Assembly (NCBI RefSeq): GCF_020541325.1 | Contig: NZ_CP047399.1 | Location: forward strand, 434,001-498,000 | Source of the DNA: Candidatus Vallotia laricis | GTDB taxonomy: Bacteria > Pseudomonadota > Gammaproteobacteria > Burkholderiales > Burkholderiaceae | Length of the DNA stretch: 64,000 bases | Direction: 5' to 3' | Part shown: piece after piece, positions 54,268 to 62,725 of the stretch | How positions within the stretch are numbered: position 1 is the first letter of the stretch | Layout of the letters: each line of letters begins with the position of its first letter | Notes under the pieces: model-generated | What the model saw: the letters and a program-made list of their open reading frames with translations, nothing else | Told to the model about the DNA's origin: nothing | Databases searched by the model: none | Made by a program: the position numbers and the translations under genes

Positions 54268-54498
54268 AATTAATAATAAGTTCGCAAGGAAAGCGTATAA
54301 AATCGTACAACTCAGCTTTCAGTAATTGATTCGAAGGGACGACCTGATATATCTATTGCTGCGAAGCGCTTAATATCGGCTATATATCAGAAGTTATATT
54401 AATAACCCTATATCCATAATTAGCAGTATACTTTACTAGTATAGTAGGAATTAGAAAAATTTACTAACTTTTAAGTAAAGCACTGACTATTATCTCTT

Positions 54499-54526
54499 AA
54501 AAAACCGGCTTATAAGCCGGTTTTTT
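54499..54526. terminator. Bidirectional Rho-independent terminator
   Basis: An A6 run, CCGGCTTA-TAAGCCGG and a T6 run form a perfectly symmetrical 28-bp element. It ends transcription of the minus-strand lipoprotein gene 19 bases away, and also stops any transcript coming from dapA and the bamC remnant. It is the cleanest terminator in the window. Confidence 0.93.
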
Positions 54527-54544
54527 AGTATCTTTTGATATCTA

Positions 54545-54751
54545 CTAGCTTACGCTTGAAGCCTGGGTAGCAGCTGAAACGGTATCGTTTGAGACAGTAG
54601 CGTTAGCAGCGGGCTCCTGCGGAATCGCGGTCGGAGATAATTCAGTAGAAACGTCAGTATCGGGAGTTGCACCCGTACTTTCATCTTTCTTGCCGCAAGC
54701 TGCTAGAGTTATTACTGCTAATAAAGAGGCTATAAGGAGGGCTTTCTTCAT
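54545..54751 (-). CDS. Small predicted lipoprotein
   Basis: A 68-residue product starts MKKALLIASLLAVITLAACGKK, a textbook lipoprotein signal peptide with lipobox L-A-A-C (Cys19 to be lipidated). The mature part of about 50 residues is rich in Thr, Ser, Ala and Asp (DVSTELSPTAIPQEPAANAT) and looks disordered. Similar small lipoproteins with CGKK after the lipobox are common in Burkholderia; their role is unknown. I chose ATG 54751, though a GTG two codons earlier is in frame. A strong terminator follows, which supports a real, expressed gene. Confidence 0.75.
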   Translation of the reverse strand: MKKALLIASLLAVITLAACGKKDESTGATPDTDVSTELSPTAIPQEPAANATVSNDTVSAATQASSVS

Positions 54752-54757
54752 AATCAC

Positions 54758-55935
54758 GTCTTTTTATGGTTACAGGTAAACAATAAAGAGAATCATACTA
54801 ATATAATGCGCCTAACATAGACCTATAGCCGCTGGTACATTGCATGCTCGTTGCATCTCTATCACCTATTGCTTGGGCAGGAATTGTATATATTTTATAT
54901 TGACTATCGATGGATCTAGGTTAGATTGTCATCTATTATAAATCAATTCTTCATACCGAATGCTTGGGGTGAACTTCTATGGATGAGAATCCTCAGCTAT
55001 CCGTACAATACTATTTATATAATGGTCATATCATAGATAAATATTAAGAGAATGCCTCATCTCCTAAAAGTATTCGCTGATAGACTGCATGATAATAGTT
55101 TATATACACTTTGTGTTTTCGTCATCGATTCTTTGTTTAAAGGTGTTTCATATGGGCACATTATCTTTAGATTAAGTTTTATGCTCTCAAGAGAGAGATA
55201 AAAGGATACATATATAATATATAGTGTATAAACAAAATAATTACGTCACTTAAATAACCTCCAAACAATTCCGAAAGTCCTACTCCACTAGGACCAATAC
55301 ATTCTGAATCATTTTTACGTTACCAGCAGCTGATATATTGAGCCTACAATGCTCTTTTAGAAGAATAATGCTAAAATAATTTAGAGAGTCTAGCAGACTG
55401 GCATTAAACTCTACACAAAGTTTAATAAAAATATGACGAATCGTCTAGTTTAAGGCTATGTTGCATACTATTTTGGTAAATAAAGAGATGTGCCTATTTT
55501 AATAAGTAGGACCTTGCTATATCATCGACAACTTTAGAATCCATCGATCGTTTTTATCTAGAACTACTAGCTAGTAAAATGAGGACTAGCTTATCAAAAT
55601 GTAGCCACATAGTGTAGCTAGTTATTAGCTTGCATAGGCAACATAATGCAGGCATACATTCTATGAGCTTAATTAGCCCTGCTAGATTAATTCATGCCTC
55701 AGGCTACAACTCGATATTGTTAAGTTTTATGCATTATCGCTTTACAGGGGGAAGATTCATTATACTAGTAGAGAGGTCGCCAAGTAGTAAGATTAAGATC
55801 GAAGAAAAGGCAACAAACACAGGCGTATAGTTGATATAAGCGTTTCAATGGCGAGCCATAACACCCATGATCCCGATCAAGAAATGCTTATTGTAAGCAC
55901 ACCGTATAATTGAGATTATATTCCGGGAAAGTCAA
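54758..55935. other. Gene-free spacer between the lipoprotein gene and the FKBP gene
   Basis: About 1.2 kb between two divergently read genes. No gene fragment was recognised. The open frame 55630-55830 has no family motif. The promoter regions of both flanking genes must lie at the two ends, but no convincing boxes were found. Confidence 0.55.
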
Positions 55936-56463
55936 ATGAAAATCGTGAAGCACACTGTCGTTTCTGTTTCTTATAAGCTATCCGATACACAAGGCAATGT
56001 GATTGAGGACAGTGATAAGCCGATGGTTTATCTTCATGGTGGCTATAATGGCACCTTTCCAAAGATAGAAAAAATATTAGAGGGTCATGAGACGGGATTT
56101 TCGGCGCAGATCCATCTAGAGCCCGTTGATGCATTCGGCAACTATGATTCCGAACAGGTTAAGATAGAGCCTCGAGAAAAGTTTCCCGAGCCGCTAGAAG
56201 TCGGCATGCAGTTCGAGGGTATAGCCGAAAGCGTGGGCGGTGATGAGATCGATACAGTAATATACACAGTGACCGATCTTACTAAAGATAGAGTTATACT
56301 TGATGGCAACCATCCATTAGCTGGCATGGCCTTACGCTTCTCGCTAACGGTGAAAGATGTACGTGATGCTACAACTGCTGAGGTCGAGCAAAAGCGCGCA
56401 CATGACAACGATGGACTAATAGTCACTGAGAACAATTACGGATTATCTTCAGTACTGCATTGA
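55936..56463 (+). CDS. FKBP-type peptidyl-prolyl cis-trans isomerase (SlyD-like)
   Basis: The 175-residue protein speeds proline isomerisation and acts as a folding helper. The split FKBP domain (VSVSYKLSDTQGNVIEDS near residue 9; YLHGGYNGTFPKIEKIL near 36; and NHPLAGMALRFSLTVKDVR near 132) surrounds an insert-in-flap chaperone domain (PVDAFGNYDSEQVKIEPREKF). The C-terminal His-rich tail of E. coli SlyD is missing. Upstream, GGGAAAG offers a weak ribosome binding site. It is cytoplasmic. Confidence 0.92.
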   Translation: MKIVKHTVVSVSYKLSDTQGNVIEDSDKPMVYLHGGYNGTFPKIEKILEGHETGFSAQIHLEPVDAFGNYDSEQVKIEPREKFPEPLEVGMQFEGIAESVGGDEIDTVIYTVTDLTKDRVILDGNHPLAGMALRFSLTVKDVRDATTAEVEQKRAHDNDGLIVTENNYGLSSVLH

Positions 56464-56586
56464 CTCTTTGGCGTTTTTCAGGTTACAACAACTATTGTCG
56501 TAAGCTACGGTAAATGTCGCTCAGAGTAGTTTTCTAGATAGCGAGTCTTAACAGATGAATATAGCAGCTCGTGAGCTTATCTCTTC

Positions 56587-56609
56587 ATATCTTCATATTA
56601 TGAAGATAT
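56587..56609. repeat. 11-bp inverted repeat
   Basis: ATATCTTCATA and TATGAAGATAT flank a single T. A further perfect palindrome, ATATCCGGATAT, overlaps its right end (56606-56617). Confidence 0.75.
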
Positions 56610-57738
56610 CCGGATATTACTGGATTAGTATCTGCGTGGCAAGAATAGTAATTCCATAATAAATAAATAAGCATGACTATTCCGGCTAACTGTTTCTACT
56701 ATTTTAGTTGCACTATGGTAATAGTTAACTATAGCAGTCTAGCCTAAACGTAGAAGCACTTCGAATCACAGTTAGTTACGAGACACTAATTCGGAATTTG
56801 TAAGCGTCATAGCAACAAGCCGGCTTAACTTGCTAACCAATTAATAAGCTTAACTGCTTATAAAGCGTGATTTCAGAATTATATTTGTCGAGATATATTG
56901 TTTTCGTTTCTTATGCCATCTAAAGCTAAGATTAATATCTATTAATATACGATTTATTTTGAATAATAAAGCATCTTACATCTAAAATACAGCAAATAGA
57001 ACGTAGCGTAGGGGAAATTATTTATTTTATTAGCGATAGCACTCAAATAATGAGTTTTCTTATTTGGCTCGCTTATTTAACAAAAGCATACACTTTGGTA
57101 TGTATGAGATGAGTATACTATCTCTCTCGGAGATAGTTACAAAGAAGTCAAATCACCCGATCGAGTAAAACTCTCTATTAGGATTGGCGTAGTATTTTTT
57201 ATTTGTAGTGGACAAGCATATTTTCTCGATATGCCTATTCAGCAAGAAAAGAGTACATTTAACTTAACTAGTGTATGAGCTAGGCGCTGATATTCCGATA
57301 TAAGGTAATAACGTTTTTAGAAAAAAATAAGATTCATTTTTACGTGCAAACACATGTTCCGTGTTTAGCAGTATATAAAAGTTTTAAGTTCCGGAGCAAT
57401 ATAGCATTTATATTTTTAATGTCTTGAGTCACAAGCGGTTGTTCGATACTTTATAAAAAAGTGCATGCTTTATTGCACTTGACTAGAAGATTTGTAATGC
57501 TGGTGCGAGTGCGTTCGCGCATTTCAAGATCGATGAGAAAATGTTCGTAATTCTAAATATCGTGTAATTCGTCTAATTATGTATCATAGCCGGAGAAAAT
57601 AATACCATCACGCACCTGCCCGAATAGGCACGATCACTATAGTCAGCTGTAAAAGCCCTGTTTAATACATTTAAGCGGAGCATATAGAGTAGTCATGCGT
57701 TGATCTGAGACATAATATCGCCTTTATAGGTAACCGGT

Positions 57739-57781
57739 GCGATACCCTTACTAAGAAGCTCGAGCTTAGTAAGGGTATCGC
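57739..57781. repeat. 17-bp perfect inverted repeat, 9-nt loop
   Basis: GCGATACCCTTACTAAG at 57739-57755 pairs without mismatch with CTTAGTAAGGGTATCGC at 57765-57781; the loop is AAGCTCGAG. Together with neighbouring bases the loop contains the palindrome AAGCTCGAGCTT. It is the longest perfect stem I found in the window. No T tract follows on either strand. Confidence 0.92.
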
Positions 57782-57909
57782 GTAAATTAGATAGAGTTAG
57801 CGATCTTCTGCAAAATATAGTAAAGCATAGTCAGATTATTGCTGAATGGGCCAATTAGTAATACATAAATTGCTTACTAGCAAGGACGAGTAACAGTTGG
57901 ATTAGCAAG

Positions 57910-57945
57910 GTGCATTACTCATTGAGTAATGCACTGAGTAATGCA
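57910..57945. repeat. Near-perfect palindrome plus direct repeat
   Basis: GTGCATTACTCA and TGAGTAATGCAC surround one unpaired T (57910-57934). The right arm TGAGTAATGCA is then repeated directly at 57935-57945, giving two tandem copies with a 12-bp period. Confidence 0.88.
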
Positions 57946-58989
57946 GCGGGCTGCCCATCCACATAAGAGCCCATGTTAGTATTCTTATGTTTCCGGTAGG
58001 GTAGTGCTGATTCTTATAAAGAGCTATTGCTTACTAAAGTTTCATTCGGCTTAATGCATTTGATCGCGTTCGGTATCTAATCTACGTTAATCTTAGTTAA
58101 TCGCGGTCCACTACTTATTAGATTAGGCTAAGATAGCCTAAGTTTAGTCACGGTACCGAGTCGGGTTGTGCGCGGATGGGGAAGAGGCGAGTGAATGCAA
58201 GTCACTTTTATCAGTGAGCACGCCGTATTAATTAGCACGTCAAGTGTTACGAGTCATCCGACTTTGTGCTCGACTATATCCGAGAACGTTACTGAATAGC
58301 TATTTCATAGATTATAGATAACCACAAATTTACTGGAACTGCGTAAGCCTAGCTAAATACTACTCGGGCAAATAATGTTATATTCTGGCTATTCTAATGA
58401 GATAGCCTGCCGATATACCATGCTGTATAAGTGCACCCCATCGTCAATCGATGGACTGCATTACTTTTTTGTCCTAGTAGAAAAGTTCGTAAAAGTTTCT
58501 CATCCAATATAGTATTATTGTTCCGTGTTTATCGGCTTGGATATTGAGTTATCTCCCACCTGCTTCTTACACTTATCTTAAATTTCTTCTAAGATTATTA
58601 ATAAGTGTTTCTGTTTCTGCATAGTTTTCACCTACCGTATGTTTTTTATCGGCTGGTAATAAGTTAGTATCATTAGACACTGACAACTACTCCACAATTT
58701 ACTATATTCTAGTAATGACGTCTAAAACTAATTATATCAATGAACAAATTAGTTCAAGAGCTGATAAAATCATATTTATATGCTGCTTTAGAAATTAAGC
58801 ACATCTATACTCAGACCCTATCGCTTACTTTTACGATAGGGGAGCATACATAATAAAGATCTAGTATAGATGATCTTAACGTATAGGATGTTCCAAATCG
58901 GTTAGCCAAGTCTCGAATGAGCATTATTTATACAATACGCCGTCGAAAAAGATACTGCTGGCAATCGTGCACTACTGCCTTTGCGCTAC

Positions 58990-59790
58990 TTAGACTACTA
59001 TTCCCGATCGACTATACGGCTTCAGGATTTGCACCATCTGCGCATACTGCTTCGGATTACCTGCGACGATTTCATGCTGGTACAGGAAGGTAGAATCACC
59101 AGTATAATTTCCAACCAACCCCCCAGCTTCGCTGACAAGTAGGCTACCAGCTGCAATGTCCCACGGTTGAACACCCTGCTCGAAGAAGCCGTCATATCGA
59201 CCAGTGGCAACATATGCGAGATCTAGTGCTGCTGCGCCTGGACGTCGAAGGCCAGCGCATGCACGAGTCATTTCGCTGAACAGCTTTAGGTACTCATCTA
59301 GCCCGCTCTGATCTCGGAACGGGAAACCAGTTCCGATTAGCCCATCGGCCAGCCGGTCTCGCCGCGATACACGGATACGCCGATCGTTGAGAAACGACCC
59401 GCAGCCACGGGATGCTGTAAACAAGTCATTACGTGTCGGGTCGTAGATAACCGCTTGTGTAATGACGCCTCGATAGGAGAGTGCAATCGATACGCAGTAT
59501 TGGGGAAATCCATGGATGAAATTTGTCGTGCCATCTAGCGGATCAATAATCCATAAGTGCTCGGATTTTCTAACGCTAGCTCCCGACTCTTCGGCGAGGA
59601 ATCCATGATCTGGATATGCAGCGTGTAACGTATCGATGATCGCCATTTCTGCTGCTTTATCAACATCAGTGACGAAATCATTATGCTGCTTCTTACTAAC
59701 TTGGAGAAGATTAATGTCCAATGAAGCGCGGTTAATAATCTGTCCGGCACGGCGTGCAGCCTTGACGGCAGTGTTGAGCATTGGGTGCAT
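58990..59790 (-). CDS. suhB: Inositol monophosphatase family protein SuhB
   Basis: SuhB hydrolyses inositol phosphates and in E. coli also joins the ribosomal RNA transcription complex. Metal-binding motifs are present: the Glu pair in FLAEESG near residue 64-70, [11 protein letters not shown] at 81-91, and [15 protein letters not shown] in the C-terminal half. The length of 266 residues is usual. ATG 59790 has AAGGAA upstream on the minus strand. Its divergent neighbour trmJ is a pseudogene here. Confidence 0.95.
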   Translation of the reverse strand: MHPMLNTAVKAARRAGQIINRASLDINLLQVSKKQHNDFVTDVDKAAEMAIIDTLHAAYPDHGFLAEESGASVRKSEHLWIIDPLDGTTNFIHGFPQYCVSIALSYRGVITQAVIYDPTRNDLFTASRGCGSFLNDRRIRVSRRDRLADGLIGTGFPFRDQSGLDEYLKLFSEMTRACAGLRRPGAAALDLAYVATGRYDGFFEQGVQPWDIAAGSLLVSEAGGLVGNYTGDSTFLYQHEIVAGNPKQYAQMVQILKPYSRSGIVV

Positions 59791-59949
59791 AAGCTTTTCC
59801 TTGGGCGCAGAGAGCTACTGCTGGAACGTGATACCACGAAGCTAGATTCGGCCAATTAATTAAGAACGAGGCGCAATACCATATCAATGTCGTTTAGCGG
59901 CGAGATAAATTTATGATTTTATCAGTAAGTTCATACTACGCGTTTGTGC

Positions 59950-60585
59950 ACATAATATTTTTAGCTACGGTTTTTAAAACATGAAAGATTTCAGCCGATG
60001 CAAATGTAATTATTAAGTCTTTGTAGCCATGAAACCACTTTCTATCTTTGGATGGGCTAAAATTAGTGCGCATTAATATGCGGGGCATGGATAGTGGTAC
60101 AGACGACGCATTGATACGTCATGTATATTACGCCAACTCTTGTTAATGAGTTAACTAGTGTTTACCCGTACTATTGTACGGTGTACCTTGGCCTAGAGAA
60201 GTTCATCAAGAATTCCTTAGTGTTTAAAGGCGATCACCCAGGATAATCTAAGCCGATATTAAACTTTATAACGAAATAGCGCATATCATGCGGGTTAGTT
60301 CCACCTACAGTCTACTAAAACTTTCTCGCGCAGTCTGCGTTTTGCTTATAAATTGCACTTGGCGATATAGATACTACGTAGTAGACACCGCCTTCTATCG
60401 TTGTCTCATCACTGGCATTCTTTGAAGAAATGAAATGAATGTTTTTGTATCTGGAAAATCCATGTATTACATTAGATTTCGCATTTTGCTAGCCCAATAA
60501 AACTGATTAGAATCATAATGTGGAATAGTAGCGCAAGCTAATACGAAAATGCTTAGTAGTTACGCTCATAGCGCAAGTATACAAA
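59950..60585 (+). pseudogene. trmJ: Broken tRNA methyltransferase TrmJ
   Basis: TrmJ methylates position 32 of tRNAs. Divergent from suhB, the plus strand retains the C-terminal end of a TrmJ gene: 60418-60500 reads AFFEEMK*MFLYLENPCITLDFAF, matching the A-T-x-E-E-M-E-x-x-x-x-H-L-E-x-T-L-x-x-x-D-F pattern, then PNKT, and LIRIIMWNSSAS*YENA for the L-R-x-L-F-N-R-A-x-x-x-x-x-E-x-x-I-L end. Upstream, WPREVHQEFLSV near 60190-60225 is consistent with the mid-part. The N-terminal third is not recognisable, so the left limit is a guess. Confidence 0.6.
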
Positions 60586-60814
60586 GATTGAATCTAATAA
60601 CGTTGGTAACAACCAGGGTTTATATTGACGTGCGGGCTGCAGTAATCTATCCAGTGCCGCGACTAATATTCTATCTGGATCTTGGTGGAAATGCTCCAGT
60701 ACCTAGAGAATACACTTTTAGAAAATTAATAGTTAAGATACTAAGTCAAAATTTCGGGGCCGAGCAAATATCGATGTTTGTATTTAAAATGCATATCTCG
60801 TATTTCACTATCCA

Positions 60815-61400
60815 AAACATTCTGTGGCAGTATACAGATTCCGTTTTATCAATCCTAAGATAGCCGCCTCTTGGTGTGCTGTAATCCAATTGCCAGTCCG
60901 GAAGTACCCGGCGCGGTGTTATAGTCGTGATGGCAAGCAGGAAAGTGCATGTGCCTATGTACCATTGTACAAATATGAGTTCGAGAGAATAGATATATAA
61001 GCGCATTAAATGTCGCGTCATGTTTCGAGGACAGTTTCGTGATTTGTGCGAAGCACTCGTGTGAATGCAATTCGCTCGCCCAGTCCGTAATAACATATAG
61101 ACAGGTAGTAACATTGCGCTTACAGTCTTTATACATTGAAGGCCGAGTAGGAAATCGCGATTTCCATGTATATATATAGTGCAACACCTCGTTCGGATAG
61201 CAAACTCATTATTTTAGCGTACGTCGCACGAACGGCGGGACAGCATGTCGCCTCCAATCCAAAATTGCCAAGAATAAATACCGAATCGACAGTACTCGCA
61301 GTTACATAGATGAAATGTGCAAATTCGGCGACGGTGTTCGGTAAAGATTTACTCAGATGTAGATCTGATATTAGCAATATCGCGCATAATTCGATCCTAT
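60815..61400 (-). pseudogene. lpxH: Broken UDP-2,3-diacylglucosamine hydrolase
   Basis: LpxH removes UMP in lipid A synthesis. On the minus strand the start reads ILLISDLHLSKSLPNTV then EFAHFIYVTASTVDSVFILGN, where the metal-binding Asp-Leu-Phe-Glu that should follow is scrambled. SLLSERGVALYI follows. In other frames, LYVITDWASELHSHECF and then HICTMVHRHMHFPACHHDYN correspond to the D-x-L-C-T-D-D and H-G-H-T-H-x-P regions, and RRVLPDWQLDYSTPRGGYL to the family C-terminus (L-P-D-W-x-x-D-x-x-x-P-R-G-G-Y). At least three frame changes break it. Remnant open frames of 100 codons are by-products. Confidence 0.88.
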
Positions 61401-61455
61401 CAGTTGAATACAAAATACGCGTTCCGATATTGGATAGTAATAAGTGTAGATACAA

Positions 61456-62029
61456 TATACTCCGACAGCATATTCTAGTAAAAGCTAAAGACGCGGATGC
61501 ATACTGCTTTAATTATATGAAATAATTCCGTTTTTTATCTATACAAAGTATCACGTTGTTAACTAGCGAAATTCTCAAAAATATTTTTTAACATTAATAA
61601 GAAGTAGAATTTCTCAAACCAAAATCGCCAGTGTCTACTATTGCGATTGAACTGACTATATTATAAAGTTTGTTTAGATTTTCCACTTAAATTATCACTC
61701 GAGTAAGTTTTTACTCTGTCTAAGCCATAAGAATATATTAATAACTTTAGTAAAGTATCAAACGCGCGCAGTGCTTTAATAATTCGAATTCCCCGGTCTC
61801 TAGTCATTGTTTAAATATTATATAAACAGCAAGGTAATTTTGTCTTCGTAGTTCTAATATTGTGCGCAACAAAATTATTTAGAAACGATAGTAGTACATT
61901 AAGGTGTGTCGGCCGCAGCGCTATGTACAACACTAGTTCAGGACTTGTTCTAGTACCTTAGACAATAACCTAAAAGGTTGATCTCCAATTTTATGGCAGC
62001 TCAATCGGCAATAGTACAGTTCGGATGTG
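61456..62029. other. AT-rich spacer where ppi genes stand in relatives
   Basis: About 570 bases. In Burkholderia one or two cyclophilin genes lie between lpxH and the TPR gene. I searched both strands for their F-H-R-V and A-R-T motifs by eye and found nothing, so they are either deleted or too far decayed. Confidence 0.5.
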
Positions 62030-62497
62030 AGACATACTATCTTCCAGAACGCTCAGTATTTTTCTATCCGCTTGCTGTGCCGCATAGCGGATGTGTCACT
62101 TGGTTACAACCTATCAGCGCAATTGAGGGACTCAGCTCCAAGTAGGAGATAAAGATTTTCTCAATTGGGCCTGAGGAGAAGGCACACAACTTAGACTGGC
62201 ACACACCGCTTTCTCAGGTAACACACGAATACGGCTCAGGTAGTTGCAAATAGCTCGCTATAACCGCTGCATAGCGGTTATAGCCTCTTTGTCTCGGCCT
62301 AGCTGTATAAATATATTGGCACGTTTAAAGCGGGCCCGAGCATCGCCCGGATGCGACAAAATGTACTTTTCGAACTGCTCGAGTGTCACTTCAAGTTCTC
62401 GCCTTCCGTCAGTAGTAACCGGCGAGAAATTCGCGAACGCCGTGCTAGCCAAAAAACCTATTGCCGCAAGCGCAATGCGCGCGTAAGTAGTTTTCAT
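62030..62497 (-). pseudogene. Truncated TPR-repeat periplasmic protein
   Basis: The minus-strand frame from ATG 62497 encodes 79 residues: a signal peptide (MKTTYARIALAAIGFLASTA), then one TPR unit (LEQFEKYILSHPGDARARFK, RANIFIQLGRDKEAI). It stops at 62260-62258 within what should be the next unit. Beyond, in another frame, QLPEPYS matches the next family motif (E-L-P-E-P-Y-N-N-L-A), followed by more stops. A 12-bp hairpin lies exactly at the break. A short secreted product could still be made, but the gene is a remnant of a protein about three times longer. Confidence 0.68.
62257..62284. repeat. 12-bp perfect inverted repeat, 4-nt loop
   Basis: GCTATAACCGCT at 62257-62268 pairs with AGCGGTTATAGC at 62273-62284 around GCAT. 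It covers the premature stop of the TPR remnant. Confidence 0.9.
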
Positions 62498-62725
62498 AAA
62501 ATTTCCATGATGTTATACTTTACGTAATTCTAACAAAATCTCGAGCTATTTCCGAGAACAGAACAGTCGATAATCTTTGCGTTACTCGTGGTCGAATCCG
62601 AACTAGTTAACTTCTTAAGCAATAACGGCGTGTATGTTGACCGCTTTTGCCAGCAGCAGATATTGTATAGCATACGGTGTAGTAACTAATTGTGTTTACA
62701 GTGTCTAGCACACGTAACATTTTCT

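Larger units (their letters stand above)
53284..54402 (+). pseudogene. bamC: Broken outer-membrane assembly lipoprotein BamC
   Basis: Directly after dapA lies a full-length ruin of BamC, part of the BAM complex. In order: a lipoprotein signal end SLVGCNTYG near 53370; IDYQNTFSVSQIQVPEDLNAAPLDQNYA; ENGGFIQKINSPEMGIIETN*AEN, then a shift to KIPNSWF; RDQFCMLVEHSKHDNGTI (53830-53885); WVEQPRDRNLGAAIYAKLMQ; QAQQLINGAQQIAPEGKDSA*; FDCVWLRIGYILENMFFVIDR; and an open tail VIDSKGRPDISIAAKRLISA ending at TAA 54400-54402. The 312-bp open frame at 53739-54050 is only one segment of it. A G8 run sits at 53642-53649. Confidence 0.9.
56464..58989. other. Long gene-free spacer rich in inverted repeats
   Basis: About 2.5 kb between converging genes. 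No decayed gene could be named. It contains several long stems: an 11-bp arm pair at 56587-56609 followed directly by the palindrome ATATCCGGATAT; ACTATCTC/GAGATAGT near 57117-57137; a 17-bp stem at 57739-57781; a 25-bp near-palindrome at 57910-57934 with a direct repeat; and CCCTATCG/CGATAGGG at 58816-58841, which might terminate suhB. GC content is higher in the 57700-58400 part than in the rest. Confidence 0.6.

Noticed and set aside
60549-60863. 104-codon plus-strand open frame
   Set aside because: It overlaps the end of the trmJ remnant and the antisense of the lpxH remnant, and has no recognisable fold. A cysE identity was considered from gene order but no hexapeptide repeats are present.
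60746-61187. Two overlapping minus-strand open frames of 110-122 codons
   Set aside because: They hold later parts of LpxH (HRHMHFPACHHD; LPDWQLDYSTPRGGYL) in different frames and are products of the pseudogene.
61129-61455. 108-codon minus-strand open frame
   Set aside because: It contains the LpxH N-terminal region (SDLHLSKSLP) but loses the metal site and breaks off; the rest of LpxH lies in other frames.
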